A stretch of DNA of 64,000 bases, taken from Dyadobacter frigoris. Its GTDB lineage: Bacteria > Bacteroidota > Bacteroidia > Cytophagales > Spirosomataceae. The stretch is taken from the NCBI RefSeq assembly GCF_005280585.1, contig NZ_SZVO01000001.1, positions 372,001-436,000 on the forward strand, read 5' to 3'. This document shows, piece by piece, positions 9,520 to 18,021 of the stretch. The translations under genes were made by a program, and so were the position numbers. Positions within the stretch are counted from its first letter, which is position 1. Each line of letters begins with the position of its first letter. The notes below the pieces were generated by a model. It was not told where the DNA came from. It ran no database searches and saw nothing but the letters and a program-made list of their open reading frames with translations.

Positions 9520-10800
9520 ATGGAAAATGCCACATTGAATGATGAATACGGCTATGTTAAAGACAGCAAAGTATTTTTAAAAGGGTATTTGGAGTACCCA
9601 GACCGGCAAATTGGAGAAGTAAAAAGGACGGAACAAGAAGCGATCGATTATTTCAAAAACCGTTTTTCTATCGTACTTAATAAGGTAGAACAACTGGAGA
9701 CTGAAATTGATGAAGCGCTCAACAAAGGTTCTTACTTGACAAAACTTATACAGTTGCAACGGAAACTGATAAGTTTTGACGCATTGGGAGATTTCGTCCC
9801 TCTGTTGGAAAGACTTCAGGAAAAGGAAGAGTATTTACGGGGTTTAATTGAAATTAATCAATTAAAAAACCTTGAAATCAAACGCGCACTGATTGAAGAT
9901 GTAAAAGTGGCGGCTGCTATTGAAGATTATGCAGCGGCAACTGATCAGATTCAGGAGATCAAAGCAAAGTGGATTCGTACGGGGCCGGTTGAAAAAGAAT
10001 TTCAGGATGAAGTAGAGGTTACTTTCCAGGAAATTCTGGATTCTTTCTTCCAGAGACGCCGTGATTATTTTGATGAACAAAATAAAATTAATCAGGAGCG
10101 TATCGATGAATACGAGCGTTTGATTAAAATCACGAAAACACTGAGTTATTCCCGCGACCTTGATGATGCTTATAACAAAGCACGCGAAGTACGGGTGGCA
10201 TGGAACAATGTGGGAGAGGTTCCTCCAAAAAGATTCTTTAAGGTAAATAAGGCTTACCGCCATTTCCTTAAATTATTTTATGACAAGTATAATCTTGCCA
10301 AAGGTATCGAACCTAAGGTACGTGTTGACCCAAGAATTGTTGAACAACAGGCATTACTGGCACGCGCTGAAACTTTGTTAAGGCAAAAGGATATCGTCGA
10401 AGCATCGCAGGAAGCAAAAGTATTGTTGAGCAAATGGAAAGAAATTAAAATTCCTTTCAAACTTGCCGACAAAGAACTGGCTGAACGTTTCCGTTCTGTT
10501 TGTGACAAAATTTTTGAATTAAGTTATCTGGCCCGTGTGATTAGCCGCAAATATCCTGCTTTCGAAATGAAAAGCGAGGAAGAACAGCTTCGCACGAAAT
10601 TGAGAGAATTGGAATGGCTTGCCAAACGCGAGAAAAGCGATCTTGAATTCGCGATCATCGAGTTTGACAGAACAGCTACCGGCGATCCTGAGCAAGACAA
10701 ACAAGCGCAGGGACGGATCAATATCCAGAAACGTAAAGTAGCAATGAAAGAAAGAATTTTGTCTGAGTTCGAAAGAAAGTTGAAATCAATCACCAACTAA
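9520..10800 (+). CDS. DUF349 domain-containing protein
   Basis: The 426-residue protein is almost entirely helical and highly charged, with repeated units of the DUF349 kind: a stretch such as AKWIRTGPVEKE...FFQRRRDYFDEQ, then ARE VRVAWNNVGEVPPKR...FLKLFYDKYN, then LLSKWKEIKIPFK...FRSVCDKIF, each ending in a long charged helix. DUF349 proteins are cytosolic and poorly characterised; proposed roles involve stress response or translation-associated ribonucleoprotein assembly, none of which can be tested here. No signal peptide or membrane segment is seen. Its 3' end overlaps the end of the convergent lacI-type gene by 15 bases. Confidence 0.8.
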   Translation: MENATLNDEYGYVKDSKVFLKGYLEYPDRQIGEVKRTEQEAIDYFKNRFSIVLNKVEQLETEIDEALNKGSYLTKLIQLQRKLISFDALGDFVPLLERLQEKEEYLRGLIEINQLKNLEIKRALIEDVKVAAAIEDYAAATDQIQEIKAKWIRTGPVEKEFQDEVEVTFQEILDSFFQRRRDYFDEQNKINQERIDEYERLIKITKTLSYSRDLDDAYNKAREVRVAWNNVGEVPPKRFFKVNKAYRHFLKLFYDKYNLAKGIEPKVRVDPRIVEQQALLARAETLLRQKDIVEASQEAKVLLSKWKEIKIPFKLADKELAERFRSVCDKIFELSYLARVISRKYPAFEMKSEEEQLRTKLRELEWLAKREKSDLEFAIIEFDRTATGDPEQDKQAQGRINIQKRKVAMKERILSEFERKLKSITN

Positions 10801-11820
10801 TTCTTTCATTGACGATTTTCTGATAATAAGATTAGATGTAAGCACCCTGGTTTCGAAAGCGACCGGGGTGCTTTTGCTTTCTATAAGATCTAATAATAAA
10901 GTTGCCGCCAGTTGCCCCATCTCAAAAGAAGGTTGTGCAACGGAACTCAGCGGCGGATCCAATAAAGAAGAAATGGAAAGGTCAGAAAAGCCGACAATGG
11001 CCACATCATCCGGCATCCGGTAACCCAATTGCCGCAAGGCCCAATGAACGCCAATGGCGATCCGGTCGCTGGCAGCGAAAATCGCATCCGGCCGGTTTCT
11101 CAACGCCATTAACTGATAAGCACGTTCCGTACCGCCAGCTTGATTGTACTCACTGCTTACCACCCATTCGTCATGCAATTCAATGCCATGATGTGTTAAT
11201 GCATCCTGATAACCTTTCAATCTGTTACGACTAATTGAAAGATTGGCGGGGCCGGCTATATGTGCAATGCTCTTACACCCACGACTGATCAAATGTTCGG
11301 TAGCTTCATAAGCACCTTTATAATCATCAACCCGAACTTTATGACTTGGCATGGTTTCGCTTACCCTGTCAAAAAAAACAACGGGAATACCCTGTTCCTG
11401 TAACTCCACAAAATGATCGTGATTCTCCGTCTGGCTGGAAATGGAAACGATCAACCCATCTACGCGCCTTGTGGCAATATGTTTGGTATCAGCCAGTTCG
11501 CGTTCATAAGATTCGTGACTTTGGTAAATCATCGTATGATAACCGCGGCTGTACGCAATATCTTCAACACCACCGATTGCTGTGGAAAAAAACGGATTGG
11601 CAATATCCGGAACGATAATACCCAGCGTTTGCGTCCGGTTTCTAAGTAAACTCAATGCAATCGGATTGGGAGAATAATTGAGTGATTCTGCCAAGGCAAT
11701 AACTCTCTTCTTTGTCTCTTCACTAATTTCCGGACTATCGCGCAGTGCTCTCGAAACCGTTGATTTTGAAACATTTAACTGTCTTGCTATTTCCTTAATG
11801 GTAATCGACGCTTTTCTCAT
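10786..11820 (-). CDS. LacI family transcriptional regulator
   Basis: I start it at the ATG at 11818-11820 (344 residues), which gives the usual short lead MRKASITIKEIARQLNVS; an ATG nine codons upstream is also open. Residues 6-26 form the LacI helix-turn-helix (ITIKEIARQLNVSKSTVSRA), followed by the hinge (YSPNPIALSLLRNRT) and a periplasmic-binding-protein-like sensor domain (NTLGIIVPDIANPFF-type strand, then GLIV, VVFFDR, DAIFAASDRIAIG, VAIVGFSD). The effector is a sugar in this family. Placement next to uxuA, uxaC, kdgK and eda makes a hexuronate or KDG-type effector likely, by inference. Two LacI-type half-palindromes lie in its upstream region. Its tail overlaps the DUF349 gene by 15 bases, convergent. 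Confidence 0.85.
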   Translation of the reverse strand: MRKASITIKEIARQLNVSKSTVSRALRDSPEISEETKKRVIALAESLNYSPNPIALSLLRNRTQTLGIIVPDIANPFFSTAIGGVEDIAYSRGYHTMIYQSHESYERELADTKHIATRRVDGLIVSISSQTENHDHFVELQEQGIPVVFFDRVSETMPSHKVRVDDYKGAYEATEHLISRGCKSIAHIAGPANLSISRNRLKGYQDALTHHGIELHDEWVVSSEYNQAGGTERAYQLMALRNRPDAIFAASDRIAIGVHWALRQLGYRMPDDVAIVGFSDLSISSLLDPPLSSVAQPSFEMGQLAATLLLDLIESKSTPVAFETRVLTSNLIIRKSSMKELVGD

Positions 11821-11935
11821 AAAGAAGAGGATATCAGAATAATGCAATTATAATATTTAATCTTTGAAATGCACCAGAGTGAAAATTGGGGCAAAAATCA
11901 AATTATTTCTCTCTGTTCCGGGAAAAATGATTTTC

Positions 11936-11960
11936 CGGGAACGGTTTCGGGAACGGTTGC
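11936..11960. promoter_or_regulatory. Tandem LacI-type operator-like repeats
   Basis: The 11-mer CGGGAACGGTT occurs twice in direct repeat with a 12-base period (11936-11946 and 11948-11958). Each contains the imperfect palindrome GGGAACGG(T)TTC or GGGAACGGTTGC centred on CG, the layout of LacI-family operators. A related TTCCGGGAA lies at 11916-11924. The sites lie between the divergent lacI-type gene and the sigma-factor gene, just upstream of a -7-like box, so autoregulation or control of the rightward genes is plausible. Confidence 0.45.
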
Positions 11961-11987
11961 GTAAATATATTGATTTTTTTCAAGATT

Positions 11988-11995
11988 TATTTTTG
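11988..11995 (+). promoter_or_regulatory. Putative -7 promoter box of the ECF sigma factor gene
   Basis: TATTTTTG fits TAnnTTTG. The nearest TTG (11970-11972) is only 15 bases upstream, shorter than usual, so the -33 element is uncertain. The start codon is about 100 bases downstream. Confidence 0.3.
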
Positions 11996-12097
11996 TATAT
12001 CAACGAACCAATCACTAAACTAGACGAACAATAGAGGTAGTTGCACTGAATGGTGCGTACAATAATCTGAGAATTTTTCTATATTAACCTATACCAA

Positions 12098-12715
12098 ATG
12101 TTGATGGAAACGAAATCGTTTACTAATGTATTACCAGCCGTTTATTCGCAGAAAAGTCTTCTGGAAAATCTGTTTGGTAAGGTAGTCGCCAATGGGGATT
12201 ATTTAGCTTTTCGTGAATTGTTTACACATCACTATCGCTCCCTTTGTAATTATGCGATGCGGGTTGTGGTAACAAGAGAAATCGCAGAAGAAGTGGTTTC
12301 GGATGTTTTCGTAAAACTTTGGAAGAACCGGGAACAAATTGAAGTACATACTTCTTTTCAGGCCTATATATACAGGGCAGTGCGGAATCAGGCACTTGAT
12401 TATTTAAAATTGAAAATTCACCGTCAATACGAGCGCGAATCAATTGATAACGTGCAGTGGAATCTGACGCACGCAGATCATTATACACCGATAGAAGAAA
12501 TGGCTTTTAACGAATTCTACGAACGCGTTGAGGGATGCATCCAGGATTTGCCACGCCAATGCCAGGTCATTTTCAGGCTAAGCCGTGAGGAAGGTTTACG
12601 GTATCGTGACATAGCAGAACGTTTGAAAATTTCGGTCAAAACGGTAGAAACCCAAATGAGCCGCGCATTGAAAGTGTTGCGTGAAAGAGTGCCGGAGCAC
12701 AAATTGGTAGCGTAA
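12098..12715 (+). CDS. RNA polymerase ECF-type sigma-70 factor
   Basis: The 205-residue protein has sigma region 2 (about residues 38-110: FRELFTHHYRSLCNYAMRVV, then EEVVSDVFVKLWKNRE, with FQAYIYRAVRNQALDYLK for -10 recognition) and region 4 (about 145-198: LPRQCQVIFRLSREEGLRYRDIAERLKISVKTVETQ), the Bacteroidota ECF pattern. It should direct RNA polymerase to a small regulon. Most Bacteroidota ECF genes of this type are followed by a FecR-like anti-sigma gene and a SusC/SusD pair; none is present, and the next gene is uxuA. Either ATG at 12098 or 12104 could start it. What controls it is not visible. Confidence 0.9.
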   Translation: MLMETKSFTNVLPAVYSQKSLLENLFGKVVANGDYLAFRELFTHHYRSLCNYAMRVVVTREIAEEVVSDVFVKLWKNREQIEVHTSFQAYIYRAVRNQALDYLKLKIHRQYERESIDNVQWNLTHADHYTPIEEMAFNEFYERVEGCIQDLPRQCQVIFRLSREEGLRYRDIAERLKISVKTVETQMSRALKVLRERVPEHKLVA

Positions 12716-12716
12716 A

Positions 12717-12950
12717 GGCTTTCGGCTCTCAGCAGTCGGCTTTCGGCTTTTGAGGACAATAGCCAGAATCCTAATTATTTCAACTTTTAATAAAAGGGAT
12801 AAATTTTACTAAATGCTGCTTAACTTGAAGCTATATTGGATGCCAAAGCTGAATGCTACCGGCTGAAATAGCTCAATAATTTACAAATCTAAATCCGCTG
12901 AAAAGTTGGAAGCTTAACGGTCGATTGCCGAAAGCTGAAAGCCGACAGCC
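12717..12950. repeat. Inverted-repeat-bounded intergenic segment between sigma gene and uxuA
   Basis: An 18-base sequence at 12735-12752 (GTCGGCTTTCGGCTTTTG) and its inverted copy at 12929-12946 match at 16 of 18 positions and bound about 180 bases. Both ends consist of degenerate GGCTTTCGGC units, which also repeat within the left end (12718-12726). No coding frame lies inside. It resembles a dispersed palindromic repeat or a small MITE-like element; target-site duplications were not identified. Confidence 0.5.
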
Positions 12951-12958
12951 ATTAATCT

Positions 12959-14146
12959 ATGTCATTAGAACAAACTTGGCGCTGGTTTGGCCCAAATGAT
13001 CCTGTTTCGTTACAGGATATCCGTCAGGCAGGAGCCACGGGAATTGTATCCGCCTTACATCATATACCCAATGGCGTTGTCTGGGGAATTGATGAAATTC
13101 TGAATCGCAAAGAAATTATTGAAGCGGCGGGCCTAACATGGTCCGTTGTGGAAAGTGTCCCGGTTCATGAAGCCATTAAAACCCGGACCGGAGATTTTGA
13201 AAAATATATTCAGAATTATCAGCAGTCGCTAATCAATTTAGGTAAATGTGGAATTGACACGGTTTGCTACAATTTCATGCCGATCCTGGATTGGACAAGA
13301 ACAGATCTGGATGCGCCTATGCATGATGGTTCGACCGGTTTAAGGTTTGATGCAACACAATTTGCTGCTTTTGATCTTTATATATTAAGAAGAGAAGAAG
13401 CTGAAAATCAGTATAGTGAAGAGCAAAAAACTGCGGCGTTAGCCTGGCTGGAAAAAGCAAGTGGAGATGAGGTTAACAAACTCACCCGCAATATTATTGC
13501 CGGTTTGCCTGGCTCCGAAGAAAGTTTTACAATAGAAGAATTTCGTCAGGTTTTAAGTACTTATAAAAATGTTGGTGATCTGGAATTGCGTACACATTTG
13601 TATCAATTTATCCAGGCTATTGCACCTGTTGCAGAAGCAGCAGGAATAAATCTTGCCATTCACCCGGACGATCCGCCTTATCCAATTCTAGGTTTACCAC
13701 GTGTGGTGAGTACAGAAAATGACGCAACATTATTGCTTGCCGCTTACGACAGTAAAGCCAATGGACTTTGTTTTTGCACTGGTTCTTATGGGGTGAGGGT
13801 TGATAATGATCTTTCAGGAATGGTAAATCGCTTGGGCGATAAAATAAATTTCATCCATTTGCGTGCTACGAGCCGGGAACCGGACGGAAGTTTTTATGAA
13901 GCTGATCATTTGAATGGTGATGTGGATATGTATGCTGTGATGTATGCTTTGATTTTGGAACAAAAAAGAAGGATTTCTGAAAACAGAAAAGATTTAAGAA
14001 TGCCCTTCCGTCCCGATCATGGCCACAGAATGCTGGATGATTTAACGGCTACAAAACGCATGAATCCTGGTTATACGGCCATTGGAAGGTTACGTGGATT
14101 AGCTGAACTACGTGGTTTGGAGATGGGAATCGAAAGAGGGTTATAA
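12959..14146 (+). CDS. uxuA: Mannonate dehydratase
   Basis: UxuA removes water from D-mannonate to give 2-keto-3-deoxygluconate (KDG) in hexuronate catabolism (EC 4.2.1.8). The 395-residue cytosolic protein has the family opening [20 protein letters not shown], the conserved [12 protein letters not shown] and [15 protein letters not shown] segments, [10 protein letters not shown] with a metal-binding His, [13 protein letters not shown] and [11 protein letters not shown] near the C terminus, all within a xylose-isomerase-like TIM barrel. Length matches the family (about 390-400). It leads a run uxuA-uxaC-kdgK-eda on the plus strand with 90-180-base gaps, next to a LacI regulator. The ATG at 12959 is the only plausible start, immediately after the repeat element. 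Confidence 0.95.
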   Translation: MSLEQTWRWFGPNDPVSLQDIRQAGATGIVSALHHIPNGVVWGIDEILNRKEIIEAAGLTWSVVESVPVHEAIKTRTGDFEKYIQNYQQSLINLGKCGIDTVCYNFMPILDWTRTDLDAPMHDGSTGLRFDATQFAAFDLYILRREEAENQYSEEQKTAALAWLEKASGDEVNKLTRNIIAGLPGSEESFTIEEFRQVLSTYKNVGDLELRTHLYQFIQAIAPVAEAAGINLAIHPDDPPYPILGLPRVVSTENDATLLLAAYDSKANGLCFCTGSYGVRVDNDLSGMVNRLGDKINFIHLRATSREPDGSFYEADHLNGDVDMYAVMYALILEQKRRISENRKDLRMPFRPDHGHRMLDDLTATKRMNPGYTAIGRLRGLAELRGLEMGIERGL

Positions 14147-14235
14147 TTTTTTCGGGTAAGAAACAGAAATTGTCGTCATAGAACTGCAACGATAAATTGC
14201 TTTTAACCGACGAACGATATATTATTTAATCAGCA

Positions 14236-15663
14236 ATGATAGCCACAAATAAGACCGCACAGAAAACGTTTATTGACGAAGATTTTCTCTTACGTTCCGA
14301 AACTGCACGCATATTATATCAGGATTATGCGAAAGAAATGCCGATCATTGATTACCACTGTCACCTTCCTGCGGATCAGATTGCCCAGGATAAGCAGTTT
14401 GAAAATCTGACGCAGATCTGGCTTTACGGTGATCATTACAAATGGCGTGCGATGCGTGCAAATGGCATCAACGAAAAATATTGCACAGGCGATGCAGGTG
14501 ATTGGGAAAAGTTTGAACAATGGGCCGCAACCGTTCCGTATACGATGCGTAATCCGCTGTATCATTGGACCCATCTCGAATTGCTAAGATATTTTGACAT
14601 TGATATCCTGCTTAATAGAGATACTGCAAGAGAAATTTATGACGAATGTTCTGCGAAATTAAAGCAGAAAGATTTCAGCGTAAAAAATCTTTTGCGCCGC
14701 ATGAATGTCAAGGTGATTTGCACAACGGACGATCCGACAGATTCTCTGGAACACCATCAGATCATTGCAGACAGCGATTTTGATATAAAAGTATTGCCAA
14801 CTTTCCGCCCCGACAAAGCGATGTTACTAATCGATTCTCCGGCTGAATTTCAGCAATATCTGAATAAATTATTTGAAGTGGCTGGCGTGTCAAACGGCAG
14901 TACTTATGACGATTTGCTGGCTGCTTTAAAAAATCGTCACGACTTTTTTGCTGAAATGGGCGGACGGTTATCAGATCACGGTCTGGAACATATTTACGCA
15001 TCTTTTGACGAATCTGCGGCACGCATGGCATTGGCAGAAACGTTATCGGGAAAAACCAGCTCGGCTGAGTTGCGTACGGCTTTCAAATCGGTTTTATTAT
15101 ATGATCTTGCCAAAATGGATCATAGCAAAGACTGGGCGCAACAGTTTCATTTGGGTGCATTGAGAAATAATAATTCCCGGATGTTAAGCACGCTAGGGCC
15201 CGATACAGGTTGGGATTCAATCGGTGATTATAGTCAGGCGCAAGCTTTATCGAAGTTTCTAAACAAATTGGATTCTACGGATCAACTTGCCAAAACGGTG
15301 CTTTATAACCTGAATCCGGGAGATAATGAAGTTCTCGCAACAATGACCGGAAATTTCAATGACGGAACGGTACCCGGAAAAATGCAATTTGGCTCAGGCT
15401 GGTGGTTTTTAGACCAGAAAGACGGTATGGAAAAGCAAATGAACGCGCTTTCCAACATCGGACTTTTAAGCCGTTTTGTAGGTATGTTAACCGATTCTAG
15501 AAGTTTCTTGTCTTATCCGCGCCATGAATATTTCCGTCGCATACTTTGTAATCTGATTGGTAACGATGTTGAAAATGGCGAATTGCCAAAAGATCTTCCC
15601 TGGCTTGGAAAACTGGTTCAGGATGTTTCTTATAACAATGCCAAAAATTACTTTGGTTTTTGA
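14236..15663 (+). CDS. uxaC: Glucuronate isomerase (uronate isomerase)
   Basis: UxaC converts D-glucuronate to D-fructuronate and D-galacturonate to D-tagaturonate (EC 5.3.1.12). The 475-residue protein begins the amidohydrolase-like barrel with IIDYHCHLPAD, His41 and His43 being the metal ligands, followed by WLYGDHYKWRAMRANG, ICTTDDPTDSLEHH, LPTFRPDKA, and a late SGWWFLDQKDGMEKQM and LTDSRSFLSYPRHEYFRR, all typical of UxaC. Length fits the family (about 465-475). It is cytosolic. It supplies the substrate for a fructuronate or tagaturonate reductase; the UxaB-like gene at 23806-25320 is the only such candidate in the window. Confidence 0.95.
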   Translation: MIATNKTAQKTFIDEDFLLRSETARILYQDYAKEMPIIDYHCHLPADQIAQDKQFENLTQIWLYGDHYKWRAMRANGINEKYCTGDAGDWEKFEQWAATVPYTMRNPLYHWTHLELLRYFDIDILLNRDTAREIYDECSAKLKQKDFSVKNLLRRMNVKVICTTDDPTDSLEHHQIIADSDFDIKVLPTFRPDKAMLLIDSPAEFQQYLNKLFEVAGVSNGSTYDDLLAALKNRHDFFAEMGGRLSDHGLEHIYASFDESAARMALAETLSGKTSSAELRTAFKSVLLYDLAKMDHSKDWAQQFHLGALRNNNSRMLSTLGPDTGWDSIGDYSQAQALSKFLNKLDSTDQLAKTVLYNLNPGDNEVLATMTGNFNDGTVPGKMQFGSGWWFLDQKDGMEKQMNALSNIGLLSRFVGMLTDSRSFLSYPRHEYFRRILCNLIGNDVENGELPKDLPWLGKLVQDVSYNNAKNYFGF

Positions 15664-15696
15664 AGGTAGGTATTTGTTTTTAAAACCTTCTTGCAG

Positions 15697-15731
15697 AAAG
15701 CCGGTCTGATTTTGGAAATCGGCCGGCTTTT
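15697..15731 (+). terminator. Terminator downstream of uxaC
   Basis: AAAGCCGG (15697-15704) pairs with CCGGCTTT (15723-15730); inside, GATTT pairs with AAATC around a TGG loop. A short T run follows. It would end or attenuate uxuA-uxaC transcripts before kdgK. Confidence 0.75.
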
Positions 15732-15824
15732 GGTATAACTTAGCGGTCAGTAATTTAAATACTATTCCGGCATTGAAATAAATGCTGACCTAACCATTTC
15801 TGATTAAAATTGAAAAAGTAATTT

Positions 15825-16820
15825 ATGTCTAAAATAGTAACCTTTGGAGAAGTTTTAATGCGTCTGTCTACCCCCGGCTTCTCCCGTTTTGAACAAGCAA
15901 GACAACTCGACGTTACCTATGCAGGCGGTGAAGCGAACGTAGCTTCTGCACTCGCTTATTGGGGCCATCATACAGCTCACGTAACCCGCTTTCCGGATTC
16001 TCCGATCGGACGCTCAGCCGCACAATTTCTTCATTTTCATGGTGTTGATATTTCGAATATTATTTATGGCGGTCCAAGAATGGCCGTGTATTTTCTGGAA
16101 ACCGGTGCCGCTTTAAGAGCAAGCCAAATTGTATATGACCGCGCAAATTCTTCTCTGGCCACAATTGATCCAAGTGAACTGAACTGGGATGAAATTCTGA
16201 AAGATGCCGATTGGTTTCACTGGGCGGGTATTACGCCTGCGCTTTCTCAGGGCGCTGCGGATGCTTGTCTGGCTGGAATTAAGGCTGCACGTAAAAAAGG
16301 TATTAAAGTTTCAGGCGATATTTTTTATCGTGCCAATTTGTGGAAATATGGTAAAAAACCTTCTGAAGTACTTCCTGCTTTAACGGCCGGGACAGACATC
16401 GTGATTGCCAACCGCGAGAATATCAGCGAAATATTTGGCATTGAAGGGAAAGATTTTGTTGAATCCTGTGTTAATCTAAAGAAGGCTTTTCCACAAGTCA
16501 GCCGGGTTATCGATACGAAAAGGACGTCCATCAGTGCCACTCATAATTTGTTGAGAGCCTATTTATGGAACGGAGAATCGGTGCTGGAAACAGCGGATAT
16601 CGATATTAATCCGATTGTAGACAGAGTGGGAGGCGGAGATGCTTTCATTGCAGGATTGATCCATGGATTAATTTCTTTCAATGACGAACAAAAAGCACTG
16701 GAATTTGGCGTTGCCGCTTCTGCTTTGAAACATACTATTGAAGGAGACGCATTGATTTCAACGGTTTCGGAAGTTGAAGCCATCCGTCAGGGAGAAACTT
16801 CCGGAAGAATAAGAAGATAG
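15825..16820 (+). CDS. kdgK: 2-dehydro-3-deoxygluconokinase (PfkB family)
   Basis: KdgK phosphorylates KDG at C6 to KDPG, the substrate of the next gene. The 331-residue protein has the PfkB opening MSKIVTFGEVLMRLSTPG, the substrate loop YAGGEANVASALAYWG at about residues 32-47, and the C-terminal signature VGGGDAFIAGLIHG with catalytic Asp272. The assignment to KDG rather than fructose or ribose rests on GEVLMRLS and on the neighbours uxuA, uxaC and eda. It is cytosolic. A terminator lies upstream, so it may have its own promoter in the 15732-15824 gap. Confidence 0.88.
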   Translation: MSKIVTFGEVLMRLSTPGFSRFEQARQLDVTYAGGEANVASALAYWGHHTAHVTRFPDSPIGRSAAQFLHFHGVDISNIIYGGPRMAVYFLETGAALRASQIVYDRANSSLATIDPSELNWDEILKDADWFHWAGITPALSQGAADACLAGIKAARKKGIKVSGDIFYRANLWKYGKKPSEVLPALTAGTDIVIANRENISEIFGIEGKDFVESCVNLKKAFPQVSRVIDTKRTSISATHNLLRAYLWNGESVLETADIDINPIVDRVGGGDAFIAGLIHGLISFNDEQKALEFGVAASALKHTIEGDALISTVSEVEAIRQGETSGRIRR

Positions 16821-16828
16821 ATGATCAA

Positions 16829-16974
16829 AAGGTGCGGAGCACCGAAATAATTGTGGAAACGAGAAATTGATCTGTAATATAAGGTGCAGAGCACCAAAAT
16901 AATTGCGGTCCGCCGCGCGGTAGAATCAGATAAGCTCGATCCGAAATAAAGGTGCAGCGGACCGTAATAAGCCG
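16829..16974. repeat. Three copies of a REP-like palindromic repeat
   Basis: The unit AAGGTGC(G/A)GAGCACC(G/A)AAATAATTG(T/C)GG occurs at 16829-16855 and 16881-16908, and a diverged form AAGGTGCAGCGGACCGTAATAA occurs at 16949-16970. Each begins with a GGTGC...GCACC palindrome, or in copy three GGTGC followed by GCGGACCG, which pairs with CGGTCCGC at 16906-16913. They fill the 179-base gap between kdgK and eda. They resemble short dispersed palindromic repeats seen in other Cytophagales genomes. Confidence 0.6.
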
Positions 16975-16999
16975 TCTGTGGAAAATTTGAAAATAAATT

Positions 17000-17674
17000 A
17001 TGGCAACAATAGATAAAGATACCACCATCATTTTGATGAACGAAACAGGCTTATTGCCACTATTTTATCACGCAGATATTGAAGTAGCAAAAGCAGTTTT
17101 AACAGCCAGTTACAAAGGCGGAGCCCGTGCATTTGAATTTACAAACCGCGGAGAAAATGCTTACGAAGTTTTTGTAGACTTAATCGCTTACAGTCTTGAA
17201 AATCTTCCGGGATTGGCTTTGGGAATTGGTACAGTTTATGATGCTGAAACGGCTCAGAAATACATCGATGCCGGTGCAGATTTCGTTGTAGCACCTTTTA
17301 CAAATCCTGAAGTTGGGCAAGTTTGTCTTAAAGCGAATATTCCATGGATTCCGGGAATTGCTACACTAACAGAAATTTTCCATGCGTTGAAAGGCGGAGC
17401 GGAAGTTGTAAAATTATTTCCTGGCGAAGTTTACGGTTCTGCTTTTGTAAAAGCGGTAAAAGGTCCGATGCCACATGTGAAAATTGTGGTTACAGGCGGT
17501 GTTGCTCCAACGAAAGAAAGTATAGAAGAATGGTTCGGCGCAGGTGCTTATGGTGTAGGAATGGGTTCAAATCTTTTCCCGAAAAATGTTATCAGCGAAG
17601 GGAATTATGCGTGGATTGAAGAAAAAGTTGCAGAAAGTATAAGTTTGATTAAGGAGTTCAGAGCGAAAGCTTAA
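17000..17674 (+). CDS. eda: KDPG aldolase / 4-hydroxy-2-oxoglutarate aldolase
   Basis: Eda splits KDPG into pyruvate and glyceraldehyde 3-phosphate, the last step of this hexuronate route. The 224-residue protein is a class I aldolase barrel: Glu46 in RAFEFTNRG corresponds to the family catalytic base, and Lys138 in GGAEVVKLFPGEVYG is the Schiff-base lysine; the phosphate-binding strand VVTGGVAPT and GAGAYGVGMGS follow. Length matches the family (about 205-225). The cytosolic enzyme also serves Entner-Doudoroff flux where edd exists; edd is not seen here. The gene ends at a strong, probably bidirectional terminator. Confidence 0.93.
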   Translation: MATIDKDTTIILMNETGLLPLFYHADIEVAKAVLTASYKGGARAFEFTNRGENAYEVFVDLIAYSLENLPGLALGIGTVYDAETAQKYIDAGADFVVAPFTNPEVGQVCLKANIPWIPGIATLTEIFHALKGGAEVVKLFPGEVYGSAFVKAVKGPMPHVKIVVTGGVAPTKESIEEWFGAGAYGVGMGSNLFPKNVISEGNYAWIEEKVAESISLIKEFRAKA

Positions 17675-17688
17675 TCAGATAATAGTAT

Positions 17689-17736
17689 AAAAGACGAAGC
17701 CCGGCCATAATAGTTTGGCGTTGGGCTTCGTCTTTT
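17689..17736 (+). terminator. Bidirectional terminator between eda and the small ORF
   Basis: AAAAGACGAAGCCC (17689-17702) and GGGCTTCGTCTTTT (17723-17736) form a perfect 14-base stem. Runs of A and T flank it, so it can stop transcripts from both sides. Confidence 0.88.
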
Positions 17737-17754
17737 ATTTTACCAAAATTCAGA

Positions 17755-18021
17755 TCAGCAGTTTACCAGATCATACAGCGAATCAATAATATCTTTGATT
17801 TTTTTTGCATGAGCATCTGAAAAAGCGAATTCATCTGAATAGCGGTTTATACCCCTGATAGCTTCCTTGGCCTGATTTCCATCAGTCTGTTTCACAAGAG
17901 ATCGCCTCTCTTCCACATATTTTAAAAATTGAACATTGTACGGATCTACCTGTGATTCAGCTGATAATAATGCTATCAACTCCTTAAATAAGTGATCAAT
18001 TTGAGATAATTCGTTTACCAT
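17755..18021 (-). CDS. Small helical protein, candidate immunity partner of the upstream lipoprotein
   Basis: This 88-residue protein is not one I recognise. It is predicted to be all helical and rather acidic (HLFKELIALLSAESQ near the start, FSDAHAKKIKDIIDSLYDLV at the end), with no signal peptide, so it should be cytosolic. Its ATG overlaps the stop codon of the gene before it (CCATGGTAA, 7-base overlap between the frames), which points to coupled translation. A small acidic helical protein encoded directly after a toxin-like gene is the usual layout of an immunity gene. That reading is inference; no family match supports it. It ends close to the shared terminator. Confidence 0.55.
   Translation of the reverse strand: MVNELSQIDHLFKELIALLSAESQVDPYNVQFLKYVEERRSLVKQTDGNQAKEAIRGINRYSDEFAFSDAHAKKIKDIIDSLYDLVNC

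Noticed and set aside
16829..16974. A CRISPR array
   Set aside because: Only three imperfect palindromic units with unequal spacing, no leader and no cas genes.
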